Shown: piece after piece, positions 51,190 through 64,000 of the stretch
How positions within the stretch are numbered: the first letter of the stretch is position 1
Layout of the letters: every line of letters starts with the position of its first letter
NCBI RefSeq assembly: GCF_949628215.1
Contig: NC_134281.1
Location: 7,884,501 to 7,948,500 of the forward strand
Source of the DNA: Phalacrocorax aristotelis
Taxonomy: Eukaryota; Chordata; Aves; Suliformes; Phalacrocoracidae
Direction of reading: 5' to 3'
DNA length: 64,000 nt
Notes under the pieces: model-generated
Told to the model about the DNA's origin: nothing
Databases searched by the model: none
Seen by the model: only the letters and a program-made list of their open reading frames with translations
Made by a program: the position numbers and the translations under genes

Positions 51190-51207
51190 AAAAAAAAAAA
51201 AAAAAAA
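51190..51207 (+). repeat. A18 homopolymer
   Basis: Eighteen A following CGAATTATT. There is no recognisable retroposed body upstream. Confidence 0.75.
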
Positions 51208-54200
51208 GGTGCTGGTGGTGTTTCTTTTTGTGCGACAGCTCTTAAATGGGATATTTCCTTTTCCCCTTCACTTTTTTCAGTGTTGCATGGTTATGGTCCT
51301 GCCAGTCTGGAAACTTCAGCTAAGGCTGACTAGGATGTTGCTAGATTTCAGAGTGGGGAAGTTGAATTTTTTTGTGTGACAGTTCTGGGAGAGAGATGCC
51401 TGTTGGTATGCAGTCCCCAGCCTCCTGAAAATCTCTTAATTACCCAGATATAAGCAAAGGTCTGCAGGAAGAAGCTTCTCACAGAAGCTGGCTTTGGTCA
51501 TTTTTTTGCTGTGGTTACCTGGCCTTTGTTTTTTCTTTCTTTTAAATAGTGAAACTGAATAAAAAGTTAGTTGTTATATTTCATTGGCATTTCCCCTGCA
51601 ACAGTTCATTTATTATGTATAAATGCGGTGTTATGTATTCCAGGTAATTTATATAATTACTGTGCCATTAAGCGTGTCTAGTTAGAATCAACAAAATTAG
51701 AAAATGTGAAATTTGAGTGTCTGCAGTAGTGGTTGCCTGGTTATGTTATATCCTGTATGGGATTCCTGTGCGAGAGCCTTCCTTTCTCTTTTTTTGTATA
51801 TGAACCTTTAGCACCAGCATGAGCTGCATTAAAGCTAAATGATTAAACAGGAAAAATATTTTATTGGAATGACATATATGTAAAACATGACTTCTTTAGT
51901 AATGTTATTAGAATATTTAATATTTTCATTTCCCGGCCTCTGGGAATTTAACTATGCAGCCTTAACGCTGCACTCCAAAGGAAACAGGGAATGGTTTCCC
52001 CCTTGTTAATTTGCAGAGCTCCTTGCCACAGGGTATTACTGAGGGCCAAAATTCAACAACATCTGAGACCATGCCAGTAATTAAATCTACACAAACTGTT
52101 GGAGCAACTGAGATTTAAGGCAAAAAGCCACCCAAAACAAAACCCAGCCGTTTGAAATTAAGAATATTGGAATGAATATGGCTTCATGTTTCAGGATATA
52201 AATCAATATTAAGACTGGAGATGGGAAGAAGGTTTCTCTGGAGCATATTAGGAGGCATTGCTGTCACTACTCCACCCAGTGTCCTGTGCCTCTTCTGGTC
52301 CAGCCGGGATGCTCTTGCCTTCCAACAGTGATGTTTAGCACGGACAATCAGAGCATTGAGGGTTTATAAAAGAGAAGGGATTCTTCCTTCCTTTCTCCGC
52401 TTTTACTGGAGCTATTTGCAGCTCCTTCCTGGATGCTGTTTAAATCCCAAGATGCAGTGTTTGGTCATTTGTTACCTGTCTGTGTTCACTTGTCCCAGAT
52501 ACACGGTTTCCACCTACACAGCAAGACACAGTTAGGGACCACAGGAGTGATGTAGTGCTGGGGGGATATCCGTCCCAGATACCGATGGATAGGAAACTCT
52601 GCTGAACTGTTTCAAGAATAATAATGATCTGAAATATTTTATATATCTTTGTCTTTACGGGTTTTATGCGGCCATCAGTCATCATACTGCTGTGCGTCTG
52701 CATGAAATCACAGCAGTGGGAATATTTCTGAGTGTTTTCAGCCAAGGACTATCAGTTCAATATCATGGATGGCCTGAATTCTCCCACGCTTTGCTCTCAG
52801 CAGTTATCCAAGACCTGATGGCTCTTACTTCATTTTAAATTCCCTCAAATAAGGCATGTGCCAATTTGCAAGCTTGAATTTAAACTTCTGCCTGAACTGA
52901 CAGGAGTTGCTGCCTTTATGTTGGGCCAGCGATGCAGGTCTAGTGCCTGCGGGTGCAGGGCTGGACCTTTGCTTTCAGGGCAAATATATCACCTCCGAAT
53001 GGGAAGTACGTTTGTGCACTGCAGGTTTGCTCCAGCTTGTTTGGAAGTGTTGTCAAGCCAGGCTTTGCTGAGGTCTAAACATGCTTTTTGGTTGTGTTTC
53101 CTTTGGAGTTTTTTTGATTCATTAGATTATAAAAACTTGGTGGAAGAAAGTGGGTTGGATTCCAGCTAGCTCCACCCCTCCCCCCCCAGAAACTGTGATC
53201 TTTTTTCTTCATCCAGTATCTTCCCCAGGTATTTACTGTTTTCTTCAGATGTAGTCTTAGAAAAAAAAATTTTCTGCAGGAGTTAAAACTGGTTCATTCA
53301 CCCTTTAGGCCTTTCTTTGCTCCACAGTGTTTTTTATCAGTTCCAGTCTGAGAGCACAGTGCCCTTTTCCTTGCAAGAAAATGTGAAGCTGGGGGGTGGG
53401 CAGGGAAAGCAATGTTATTTTGTTTCTGGAGTCATCATCTACAGAGCTGATACTGATGGCGTTTTAATAGATGAGGTGCTCTTCATGCAATATTGTGATA
53501 GAAATTCATTGTGTGCAGAATCAGTGAAGTTGGGAAATAAGGAAAAGAAAAAAAAAAAGGAAAGATTGATTTGTGTTGGGAAGAGGGGTAAGGGCAAAAT
53601 GTAATAAATGGGCCTGTTAAATGTTTGGTGATTTAATGGGGTCTTGTCAGCCTCTTCTAAGAACTCTTGGATCCTAATAAAATAATTCAGAAATCTTGGG
53701 GATAAACCAGCTGCTCTTCATAAAGCTCTTGTCCAGCCAAATTGTAGTCAACGGGTTTTTTTAGATGTTTGCTTGATTGTATGTTTAGTATTTGTATTTA
53801 GATAAGGGTTTGACTGAAACAGGATTAATCTCAGGAAATTAGGGTGACATGACCACCAGTATAGGCACGACAATTTGCCTTTCTAATGTGGGTGCTTTGC
53901 TTCTGTGGCGAGTAATTGATCAGGCTTCAGCATCTGACCGATTGCCTCGGTTTATTATTTAGCTGTGCTGGTTTCTGTGTGTGAAATCTCCCTTTTCCTA
54001 CAAATTCTGCCTGTGGAGGCAGCTTTGGGGAAAGAAATTACTTCAGAGCTTTGAAAAAACTAAAGCGCAAACTTTAGCAAAATTCATCTTGGCCAAAAGC
54101 ATTTAATACCAAGAATATTGTAAGTGCTTTCTGTTGGAATCACCCCCTCCGGGCTGCTAATCTGGGAGCAATCCAGGCGTTTGCTCCTGACCTTACCCCC

Positions 54201-57110
54201 TTCCTGGAGATCCGAGTGCGTTGCTCACGAGGGAGCCAGACGGGGGAAGGAGGGGCTGGTAGGGCTGTTGTTTTCCAGAGGAAATGAAGTAATGTCATTT
54301 TTGGTAGGGATTATTATAGGCTCTGCAATGTCTTCAGAAAAGGTGACACTCCTCAGAAAGAAAAAACAGCTGATGAGAGGGTTTGAAAGGAGCCTTGAAC
54401 ATTTGCCTGCTTTCTTCTGTCAGCTGTGCAGGCTGGCTGGAGTTTTGTATGAGTTGGGAGTAGATAATTTTATCACTTAAACCCTTTGTTTACTGGTGGA
54501 TGGCAAAGATATCCCCTGGGATTAATTTACCAAGGTTACACCTGCAGGAGTGGGACACAGGTCTGAGATCCCTGGGGCATGGTGAAAGTGGACCTTAGTG
54601 TCCAGCCAAACTGGTGTGATGTGGTCCCACCTTACCTGTGAGCCTTCAGCCTGTCTACACTAGAAACCCTGCATAATCTGCATTTTTATGTTGTTATTTA
54701 AGAGAATCCTGGTCCTAGCGATGGACCCAGCAGGTGCTGCTCCATCCCCAGGCACCCTCATGGACCCGCTGGATGTGTTTCCACCTCTGGAGCCTTGTTG
54801 CTTTGGTGCTGTTTAAATAGGCAGAACATTTACAAAGCTTTCAGCCTCGGCAGCCGTGTGCAAACAGCGCCGAAGCCAGAGACCGGCCTCCCGCAAAAGG
54901 CAGCTCTGGGAGCCGTCAGGTGTTTCTGATACCTGCAGCAGGTCCTTGCTTCTGCTGCAGCAACGTGCTCCTTGGGACTGTGCTCAAGGCTGGGGCTTGC
55001 TGGGGAGAGCTTTGGTCTGCTGGAGATAGCCATGCTGGCATTCCCCCAGCTGATTTAAGTCATCAGCTGCTGGGTTTTTTTTTTTTGGTGCGCTTTTTGT
55101 TTCCTTTTTGTTTTTTTTTTAACCCTGTATGTAAAGTTTTAGTGTTCGTGGAGCCAGGTGGTATTATGTACTTGTTGTTTTGGCCTAATAAAAACTTAAA
55201 ATATTCCTCCCCTGTGCCCACAGCAGCCAGGCAATGCAGTGCAGCTCCTAAAAGGGGCTGAGCCTGTGATGGTATATATGGGATGTTTGAGTGTTTGGGT
55301 CTGTTTGTCCTCAATTTGCTCCAGATCAACCAGGCATCATTAGCATTTCCAACCACCACTTTGCCTTCTGATGCAAAGCCTCTGCATGCCCTGTGACCTG
55401 GGCAGGAGCGACCTTCTGCAGCACATCATTTGGGAAGGCTCAGGAAAGGTTAACAGAACTGTTTATCCATTTTTGCTCCATTTTTTACTTCTTCCTGCCT
55501 TTCCTGTTCTTACCCAGCCACTCAGTTATGGGGAGAGGAAAAAAACCCAACACAACAGGTTTCCTTGTAATATTGGTTTGAATGTTCTGGAAAACAGGAA
55601 TCGTGAGTCATTGGTCCCAAATTAACGCTTGTGTGCTCTGACATGTAAGAGATGGGTCTGGAGACAGGAAGAGTGTGGTATTGCGCTCATAGCTCTCAAG
55701 GCTACAGTTCAGCTTGTGTCGGCTCTTCCGTTTATAACATTCTCATTGGAGAGGCTTGTAAACACCTCTGTGTACATTAGTCTCACTCTGGAATTGAGGG
55801 TTTCAGCCTGGGAACAGGTTTTAAGAATAACCAGCCCTCTTCTGTGGCTCTTATGCTCTAAAACTCAGCATGTAAAAGTTTCTTTACACGTCCTCAGAGC
55901 TCCCAGAAATCAGCAGTTTCTGAATGAATTTGTTCCGCCAGATTTCTGTTGCAAAATGTAAATACAAGCCACAGGTTGGAGATGGATTTCTGGCTTTTGA
56001 GTCTCGAGGGTCTGGTCCTGACCTACTCATTGGCATTAGGAACAACTGGTTTCTCTGCCTCACCAGGAAGGACGTTGGCTTTTTTCTTTTTCTTTTCTCC
56101 TTTCTTCCTTTGTGTGCCCACCTTTACTAGGCCCTGCCTTCCTCACCGCAAAGGAGGCTGATGCAGATTTGCCATGATCTCCAGTCCATGTCACCTGGGC
56201 TGATGTTAATATTGAGCACGGGAGCACCCACGGACACCTCAGGGCTGCTGGGGTTGGAGGAGCAGGCGCTGCCCTCAGGGTGAGCGCTGCTTTGATCCTT
56301 GGATTCACTTAACGCAAAACCAGCTCTCGTCATGTGTACGTGTCCTCTTCTACACGCATCGGTGGAGCCAGAAGAGGCTGCTCCATCCAGCTGTAATTGC
56401 CTTCCATAGTAAGGAGGTCCGTGAGGGTCCTGTATCAATTTCTGCCCAAATGAAGGGGTATCTCGGTAGGACAGAGGCCCCTTTCACTAATACAGTTCTC
56501 TCTCGGTAACTTTGCTCAGCTACCGGATGCTGTTGTCAGGCAGTGCTGGCTTTGGCTTTCTTTTTTCTTTTTTGGCAGAACAAGAATAGGACAATATTTA
56601 TACACCTCTTCTGTTCATCGTGAAATCATTATTTTTTTCTGTAGTGCTTGATCTTTGTCACTTTGGTATTCAGGACTGACCTGAAGGGTGTTGGTTTTTA
56701 TCAGGCCTTGGAGTCCTAATTGGTTGATATTGTTTAAGGAGCCAAAAAAAGCCCCAGAACCTACCTAGATTAAAAACAAGTATTCCACGTAAAGATGAAA
56801 TTATTCCTTCACTGAAATGTGGTTTGAAAAAACATTTCACCACTACAACTCCTTTCAAGAGGTTGACCTTGGATCATTAATCTTAAAAATATGCAGTGCA
56901 GATGAGGTTTGGTTTTATTTTTTCTACAGAGGGAAGAAAGGCTACATTTCTCAAAGCACCTCCCTAGAATTAGGGGAAACAAAACCAAAACCCAGAGTGG
57001 TTGATAAATGGAATACAGGTTAATCAAAGAATTTCATGCCATCAAAATCACCTTTATTTTGTTAAATTGCCTTTTTTTCCTTCCGATTATTCTTGTTGCA
57101 ATTCGCCATT
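51208..57110 (+). other. Intron 1, nothing firmly recognised
   Basis: Contains an AT-rich, CpG-poor block at about 51,585-52,140 that could be conserved non-coding DNA, and an open antisense frame at 56,130-56,483. Both are described under findings. A T run lies at 55,075-55,086. Confidence 0.5.
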
Positions 57111-57261
57111 CATAGAACAATAGAATCATAAAGGTTGGAAAAGACCCTTAAGATCATAGAGTCCAACCGCTAACCTATCACTGCCAAGTCCACCACTAAA
57201 CCATATCCTCAAGCAGCACATCTACCCTTCTTTTAAATACCTCATGGGGTGGAGACTCAAC
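57111..57261 (-). mobile_element. CR1 LINE 3'-UTR fragment
   Basis: The plus strand starts with degenerate copies of the CR1 tail (CATAGAAC, AATAGAAT at 57,111-57,126). It continues with the antisense CR1 3' UTR: GGTTGGAAAAGACC, AGTCCAACC, CCACTAAACCATATCC, ACATCTACCCTTCTTTTAAA. Only about 150 bp remain, with no coding part. It is a second, independent insertion in the same orientation as the copy 103 bp downstream, and appears to be a different CR1 subfamily. Confidence 0.9.
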
Positions 57262-57363
57262 ATCAATGTGTGCATGTTAGCAAGCGCTTTAATTCTGTGT
57301 GATAAAGCTGCAGCCTTGGAAGTTGAAATGCTCTGGTTGTAGCTTCCACTAATACACCTTAAC

Positions 57364-57606
57364 CACAGAATCATAGAGTCATAGAATGCCCTGAGTTGGA
57401 AGGGACCCATAAGGATCATTAAGTCCAACTCCTGTCCCTGCACAGGACAGCCCTGAGTTCACACCATGTGTCTGAGGGCGTTGTCCAAGTGCTTCTTGAA
57501 TATGGTCAGGCTTGGTGCCGTGAGTGACTGCCTCCCTGGGGAGCCTGTTCCAGTGCTCTACCACCCTCTGGGGGAAGAACCTTTTCCTAATACCCAACTT
57601 AAACCA
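57364..57606 (-). mobile_element. CR1 LINE 3' fragment with intact tail (avian type)
   Basis: On the minus strand the element ends in three 8-mers, ATTCTATG, ACTCTATG and ATTCTGTG (plus-strand 57,364-57,387), the diagnostic CR1 tail. Upstream on the minus strand is a CR1 3' UTR. Before that lies the ORF2 C-terminal peptide FKLGIRKRFFPQRVVEHWN followed by RLPREAV, decoded from about 57,603 down to 57,526. CR1 is a non-LTR retrotransposon that inserts mostly as 5'-truncated copies; this one keeps only the end of the reverse-transcriptase ORF. The frame continues into unrelated flank beyond about 57,606, so the 5' truncation lies there. It resembles the CR1-J class common in Neoaves, but I cannot assign the subfamily firmly. 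Confidence 0.93.
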
Positions 57607-60600
57607 CCCTGGCATGCTTTGTCCTGGCTGCTCCGATCTTGTGGCCCAAAGCCTTCTGAACATTTGGGATGATTTACCTTCCGGTATCTTAGAAACTGCT
57701 AATGAGGCTGCCAATTTAGCATCCGCTGCAGCGCGGTCCCGTGACGCAGCTGGCCGTGTGCTGGGTGGTTGTGGGTGATGGGGGCAGTAATGCTGCTGGG
57801 GAGGGAGGGAGCAGAGCTGTGATGTTTGACGGGTTGGATCACTGTCGGGTGAACAGCGCTCTGCCTCCTGGCAGCTCTGAGGCCAGCCTCTCAGGAGCAG
57901 AGACGGTGACTCGCTCAGGCCATAAAACGGCCTGGAAAGTGCCACTTTGGATGCTGGAGATGGTCTTTGAGGCTACAGCTGGAATACAGCGGGAACTGCC
58001 TCGACTGCTTTGAAGTGGTGGTGGAGCTGGGTGTGCCACTGGCCAGCTGTGTGCAGGGAAGATATCTCCATCTGAAATGTGGTTCATGGTGAATGGTTTC
58101 AACCATTCAACGAAAACCAGACGACCCTTGGTCAGGCGAGGATGCCCTACCCAGCTTGGCGTCTGGACACTTGGCCATTGCTGCACACTGTTGCCAGCAC
58201 AAACCTACTTTCACCTCTCCCACTGTTCCCTTTTGTTTCTGTAATCTGCTCTTTCTAAATACATTTTCCTATAATTCTATTATTGCTCCTCACCCATACC
58301 TAACAGTCAGCTCTGTTAAAGCAGGAGGGCAGCACCAGAGGGGTAAAACAGGGTCTGCTGGAGCTCCTGGGTGCAGACGTGGCGGCAAACAGGACAGACA
58401 CATGGGATATCTGAATGTGTTTAAACGCAGGAAGTTAATGGAGAAATAGAGCCAAGTCCAGAAATAAGCATATTGGCAGAAGGAGGATGATCAGTTGAGG
58501 AAACAAAAGGTTTTGAAGTCAGGGCATGAAATAGAGGAGAGCTCGCTTGCCATGGCATGGATGTGCATTTGGGAGAAGGAGGATGCAGAGTTCCCACTCC
58601 TTCTCCTGGGGAGCGATGCGCAGGGCTCCTCGTGAGCCGAGGGGAGGCGTGCGGGGCTCCTCAGGCAGTGGCCTGACTCTGCACTGGGCGCTGCAAACCC
58701 CAAACAGCAGGCAGGCAGCCAGCCAGGTGTCGAAATGCTCTTCCTTGGGCTGAGGAGGAGAGAGGTTGGAGCAATAGCTGTTCTCCAGCGCTGGCTGGTG
58801 AGCCCACACGGTGTGAATTCTGTTTTTTTTTTCTAATTAGAAAAAGTATGTTTCTGTAAATGCTTTTGGGGGGTCGGTATCATTGAAAATATGCTCTTTG
58901 TTAAGGTTTTGCTGGTAGTGGAAATTGGAGGTGACTAATTTCTAGAGCGTTTTGTCTTTTATTGGCCATGGATAAGGAAGGAAGCAGGGCTTGTCACAGC
59001 ATTTACCGCTGGAGTGGCAGTTCCCAGATCTTACCCTGTTGAAGTGCATGTCATTTCCAGTTATGCTTTACAAAAGGGTGAGGAAATTTCTGTGTCTTTA
59101 TGAAGGAGTTTTATTTTCCAGTCTGTCTTTCTCGGTTTTGAGAACTATTTTGCAGGACTAAGTTTGCATTGAAGAATGTGTTGGGTTTTTAATAGATTAA
59201 AAAGTACAAATAACGTGGCACCAAAATTGCAATATAGGTCCGGGTTTGACTGAAAATTAGATCTGTGCTTTGAATCCCACAGACCGTGGACTTCTACTCA
59301 CGATGCATGGCATGAACTGTTGTGTCTGTTGGTGTCATCTTCAGAGAAACTGGGAGGTGGAAAGGACTCGGGTGTTTTTTCTAGACTGGTGTTTCTTCGG
59401 AAATGTCCTGACAGGGAATAAAACTACAACAGCATTTGCTGCTTCTGTTTCTTGATTTTTATTTAGTATTTGGTAGTTGAAAAGTGCCTTTCTGGAGCGC
59501 GTGTGGGCATCAGCTTTGTCCCACCATGGCAGCGCTGTGGCCAATGTGTCCTCAGGCCTGTGTAGTAAGACGCCACGGCTTGCTGGGAAGCCACGGTGGT
59601 GATATTTCGGTGTGTGCTCCCTGTGGGCCGCTGTCTCTGGGGGGAGCACCCTGTCTGGGATCCTCACAGCAGCAGTCCCTCGTAGGGAGAGTGCTCGCAG
59701 GGGGACCGGGGAGCCTGTTGCGGGGTTTGGGGAAGGCATCATGGGGAAGGACCGTTGTGCGGAGCCTCTTGCGGGGGTGTGGGTGCTCACCCCAGCGTGC
59801 CCTGCAGAAAGAGATGGGAAGAGATTGTTGCTGAGATAGTCTGGAGCTCATCTTTGAGTCAGCATGAGTGTTCCGGTTCGGCAGACGCGCATCACTGCAA
59901 AGGTAGCTCCCGAGCTGGCGTAGGATACATTACTGAAGGCTCTAGCAGAGACTTCTATCAAAGCCAGCCTATAAGGACTTGTTTTGGTTTAATTGTGAAA
60001 AATACAGTCAAACTGGAGATCTGCTTAAACACCCTTATGTGTGAGGTGTGTATGTGTTTGCTTTGCTTGGAGCTGCAAGTCCCCAAGTCTTGTTTGAGTG
60101 ATTTAGGTGCTTGTGGATAACTCACACTAATTGGGACACCAGGCAGAGCACATTTAAATGGACACAATAATTAGGAGCCTTTCAAACAATACCAAAATCA
60201 TTAGACTCTCTCTGATCCTAATGGAAAATAGCAAATACTATTTTTATTTTGCTTGTCGTTTTGTACCTTCAAACTACTTTTTCCCATACCAAAATGGAGA
60301 CGGTGATGGGTAATGGGAGTCTCTGGATTCTGTTCTGCAAAGTTATGTCAGAAGTGTCCCAAGTGTAGACAAATTTTCACCCGCGCAGCCCGTCTGGCGG
60401 GACTGATTCCACTTGGCTGCCCAAGCTATCTGTTGGCAGCCCCCGCCCTGCCCATGTCTGGCGGCGATGCTGCTGTCTGCTCCCAAAGGTAGGGCTGGAA
60501 TTCACAGCCTGCTATGAACATTCACCCTCCTGTCCAAGGAGGAGACAGGTTTATTGTGTACGGAGACACGACTGACTGAAGGTCAGCAGCCAGAACACTC

Positions 60601-63600
60601 ATTAGAGCTGCGTGGTGACTTGCCACTACTGTATTAGGCTTTGCAAATATTAACAAAAGCGATCCTGAAGTTTGAATTACATGGCTGGAGACCTGCATAT
60701 GTGTTCCTTTCCTCTTCCACTAAATCCTAACGATTTCATATTTTTTAGTAGATGAAAACACTGAACTACCACTTGAATGAGACTTAGAGTTTGAGTCAGA
60801 GGGTAGGAATTGTACCCATGGGTTAAATTTAATTTTTCTTCCCACCTCTTACTGAGGGGTTATCTCAAATGCTACAGATGCTGCCCGGAATCTTCTCTAG
60901 TGCGCTACTGCCGAGAAGCAGGAGCTCAGCCCTCTTAAATCAGTGGTGAAACCAAAGTCAATGTGATAGTTCTTCAACATGTACCCCACGCTTGTATCTG
61001 ATTATGAAATATGTGGCATGTATGTAAATATTTGCCTAAATGAAGTGGCCCAAACTTGCTGACTCCAAGGATGGCTTGTCCTTCTTGGCTTTGAGCAAGG
61101 GTGTCAATGGGAATAGGGACCTGACATCAAGGCCTTGGCTATGAGAAGGGTAACCTACAGCACAGAAGAGTTAATTTCTCATGAAAGGGGAAACCTCGAG
61201 GGAGAAGGTGGAAAATATTTGGTAAACAGAAGTGGTAGAATTTCAGTCCTTGCAGAAATAGGCAACCCACAGAGTGATAAAGAGGAGAGATTAAAACAAT
61301 GCAAATGCAACTGGAAAAGCTGTGTGTACTGATGAGACTTAGGCATGTTAGAAGATGCCCTGAAAAAATAAATGACAGAAAAAGGAAACTCTTTAAAAAG
61401 TCCTTTTTTTCCCCATCTATCTTGTGCCAGGTCCCAGATTGATTTCTGTGCACACCTGCAACCCTGTTATGACTAATAAAGGTCTGAGCAGGCAAAGGTC
61501 TGCTGGGATGGAAATGTTGGGAAATTAGAAATTTTCTTAATGCTGATTTATTTGGAAGAATGGTTTTAAGTTTTTAATGTGTGAATGCAGTTCTGAATAT
61601 ATATAGGGTGTTGCACATCTATATTAACTGTTTCTACCGTATTATTTCCTATTTTTAATGCTTGAGGCCTTGTTAAAATGAATTTTATGGAAGTGCTTGT
61701 TCACACATTTATATAAAATGGGCAGGCATATAACTGTCCATTTCAAAATTAAGCTAGCAAGATGCAATTTCTTGTAGTGAAACTGAAGTCTGTTTTTGTG
61801 GGGTTTTTTTAAACACCTCCCCTCCCCCATTTTTCACTTAGAGCCCCATGCAGCCACTGCCTTTGTTCTCCTGTCTCACTTGCTTATTACTGCATATGTC
61901 TCCAGGTTGCAAGAAAACAGACAAATGCTGTAGTCGTTCATCTCTGAAAGCTTATAATGAGCTTATCAGGAAAGAACTATAAATATATTGTACCCCTCTT
62001 GCATTGGGAGATGCTTCCTCAGGCCATGAATAATTAGGTTGGCCCACCTAAGCTAATTACAAGAATGTCTCACCATTCAAAATACCCTCTGGGTAACATT
62101 GTTAGGACTCTTTCACCAGGTTAATGGATTCTCTGTACTCTATTAGGTTGACCTTTACCATCCTGACCAAAAATACACTGTACGGGACCTTTTGCCACAC
62201 CAATTTGTGACTTGTTTGCTATTAAGGGCATCATCTCTCCTCTTCTATGAATGGTGAGCTCCGAGGGAAAGGGCAAAGCATGTCTTGATCAGGCACTTTG
62301 GATTCCATCCATCAGCCCAACAGTACAACTGTAAAAACTTCTCTGAGAGCCTTTCGAATTGCAAGGTGGAAGCAAGTCCTTAATGTCCCTGGTTGTATTT
62401 AAAGCTGCTGCAAAATTTGATCGTTTGTGCTTCTGATGTGATTACCTTTCAGATCTGCTCAGTGTTGTCTGGCAAACTTAACCCACCTGCTTATCTTCAA
62501 GAAAACAAATGTACCAGTTATTGCCTACTAGAAAATGCAAGTTGAGCTGTGTGGTTTTTTCTTTTCAGTGGGCTTGCTATGATTTTGTTTTGACAGATTG
62601 AGCTGTGTTTCACTTTGCTTTCATTTTTCACCCTGTCAAAAGAATTTTTAGTGCATTTTTTTTCCTTCCCTGCCTCTTGCTGTCTGTATGGATCAGTGCA
62701 CTGAAGCAGTGATCCCATCTCCTCTGCGTTCCTTGCTTGCAGCTTCCCATGCTGCAGAGGCCTGAGCTGAACCTTCCCCGTGGGAAGCTCGGGCCAAGCC
62801 TTGGCCATCATGGTGGGAAGCATCTTCTGCTGTGGGCAGGACGTGCAGGAGAGGTGGTAGTGCTGGGTGAGCCTCCAAGGCAGGGAAGGTCTTAAGCAGT
62901 CTGAAAGTTGTCTTTATTTTTCTCTTGACTTATGCTGTGTTTCTTCTGACCTGCCCGGGGGAGCATGCTTTTGGCGGGATCATTTCTGCTGCTTGGGGTC
63001 AGCTGTACAAAATATTGCTCTGCCTCGGTGTTGCAGAGGACGTGGAGCGGTTGCTGTTTCCAGCTGCAGAAGCTGGTTTGCTGAAGTTGGTGTGCCTAAG
63101 GGTTTAGGGGTTTGACTTTCATTCCTGCCCTCGGCTGAATTATGCCCCTTCACAAGCCCATATTGCAGTTGCTGTGTTAATCTAGGGAGACTTCATGCCA
63201 TTGTTCTGATGCGTTGCCTATATTGGAAGAAAGCAGCTGTTTAATGAAGTCAGTTAGAAAATGATAGGGTTTACATCAAGCTCCCTTGAATATTGGCGCA
63301 CATAAACTGACCTGGTGCTGCAGGGTTTAGTGATAAGTGAGTGCCTAAGCTCCACTGATTTAAGCGCACCACCTTCATAGCAGCAGTTTCTAAATAGCCT
63401 CAGTAGTGGAGCCATAGGAGAATCGAGCGCAAGAGGTGATGTGCGTGGGTTAGTGAAGGTGCAGTCCCTGCCCTGGGGAGCCTCTGCTCTGAGGGGAGCA
63501 GAAGCACAGTAACACGTGCAGCTGCCAGCGCTGCAGCACGTGTGCTGCTTTGCAACAAGATGTGCCAGATTCCTCCTGCACTGAGGGCGGTTGGGGCGTC

Positions 63601-64000
63601 ATATATACATCTTGGTTTGCTCTTTTAATCAGGCAAAAGCTCACATTCGTGCAGAGTGTGTGCATGGTGCTTCCCCTAGCAATAAAGGCTGCAGGTCCCT
63701 GCCATGCCTCCTGCAGCGGCAGATATGTCTGGTCCCTGTGGGGTTGGTGCTCCCATATCTCTTGCTGCCCTGGGATATTTTCTCTGGGGACCAGCTATGA
63801 CTTCTCTGCCCACAAGGAATGGAAGATATCAAATGCCTAAGTACGGTTTCTGGTGTTTGGGGTGTTTTTTTTTTTTGCCCCCTCTAGCTTGGGTTATCTT
63901 TTTTGGATGCAGTTTCCCATGTTGCATGGGCCGCACGTGCCATTCTTTCTTGCATAATACTTCATGTCTTGAAACCCTTGAGTTCAGTCACAAAGCAGTG
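57607..64000 (+). other. Intron 1, nothing recognised
   Basis: Apart from a 12-T run at 63,865-63,876, nothing is recognised. The AT-rich part at 61,950-62,260 lacks repeats and is a possible conserved non-coding block. No MAGI1 exon 2 was found before the window end. Confidence 0.55.

Noticed and set aside
41025..51207. A16 to A18 runs as possible poly(A) tails of processed pseudogenes
   Set aside because: No gene-like body upstream of either run and no target-site duplications visible.

Overview
The window looks like vertebrate nuclear DNA, most likely from a bird. Almost all of it is non-coding. One coding exon is clearly recognisable: it encodes an N-terminal PDZ segment with the MAGI1 signature, and it sits in a large CpG island. 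Two minus-strand LINE fragments carry the 8-bp tail (ATTCTATG-type) and the C-terminal RVVEHWNRLPRE-type peptide of avian CR1 elements. Several eroded tRNA-derived (MIR-like) SINE fossils are also visible. I see no prokaryotic operons, CRISPR arrays, rRNA or tRNA genes, or intact viral genes.

Layout. Positions 1 to about 18,300 are 5' intergenic DNA upstream of MAGI1. This part has no credible coding exon. It holds a diverged repeat pair (about 1.32 and 2.03 kb), MIR-like fossils (about 5.3, 10.2, 12.0, 16.0 and 17.5 kb), a pair of overlapping palindromes (16,921-16,939), and a three-unit minisatellite (18,319-18,421) immediately before the CpG island. Positions 18,440 to about 20,060 are the CpG island and promoter region. 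It contains a nearly pure G/C block (18,838-18,954), a T-rich tract (19,142-19,189), three upstream ATGs, and the first MAGI1 coding exon (19,396-19,681, plus strand), which ends at a phase-1 splice donor.

Positions 19,682 to 64,000 read as the start of MAGI1 intron 1. I found no second coding exon in this 44 kb, which agrees with the very long first intron known for MAGI genes. The intron holds two CR1 fragments (57,111-57,261 and 57,364-57,606), one probable minus-strand SINE, homopolymer and dinucleotide repeats, a perfect 20-bp palindrome (31,846-31,865), and AT-rich homeodomain-motif blocks that could be cis-regulatory.

Functionally this is one locus: a promoter and first exon of a tight-junction scaffold gene, with flanking non-coding DNA. 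I did not find convincing evidence for a previously undescribed system. The observations most worth checking are the uORF cluster, a possible 594-nt 5'-UTR intron, the minisatellite abutting the island, and an exon-like antisense reading frame at 56.1-56.5 kb.
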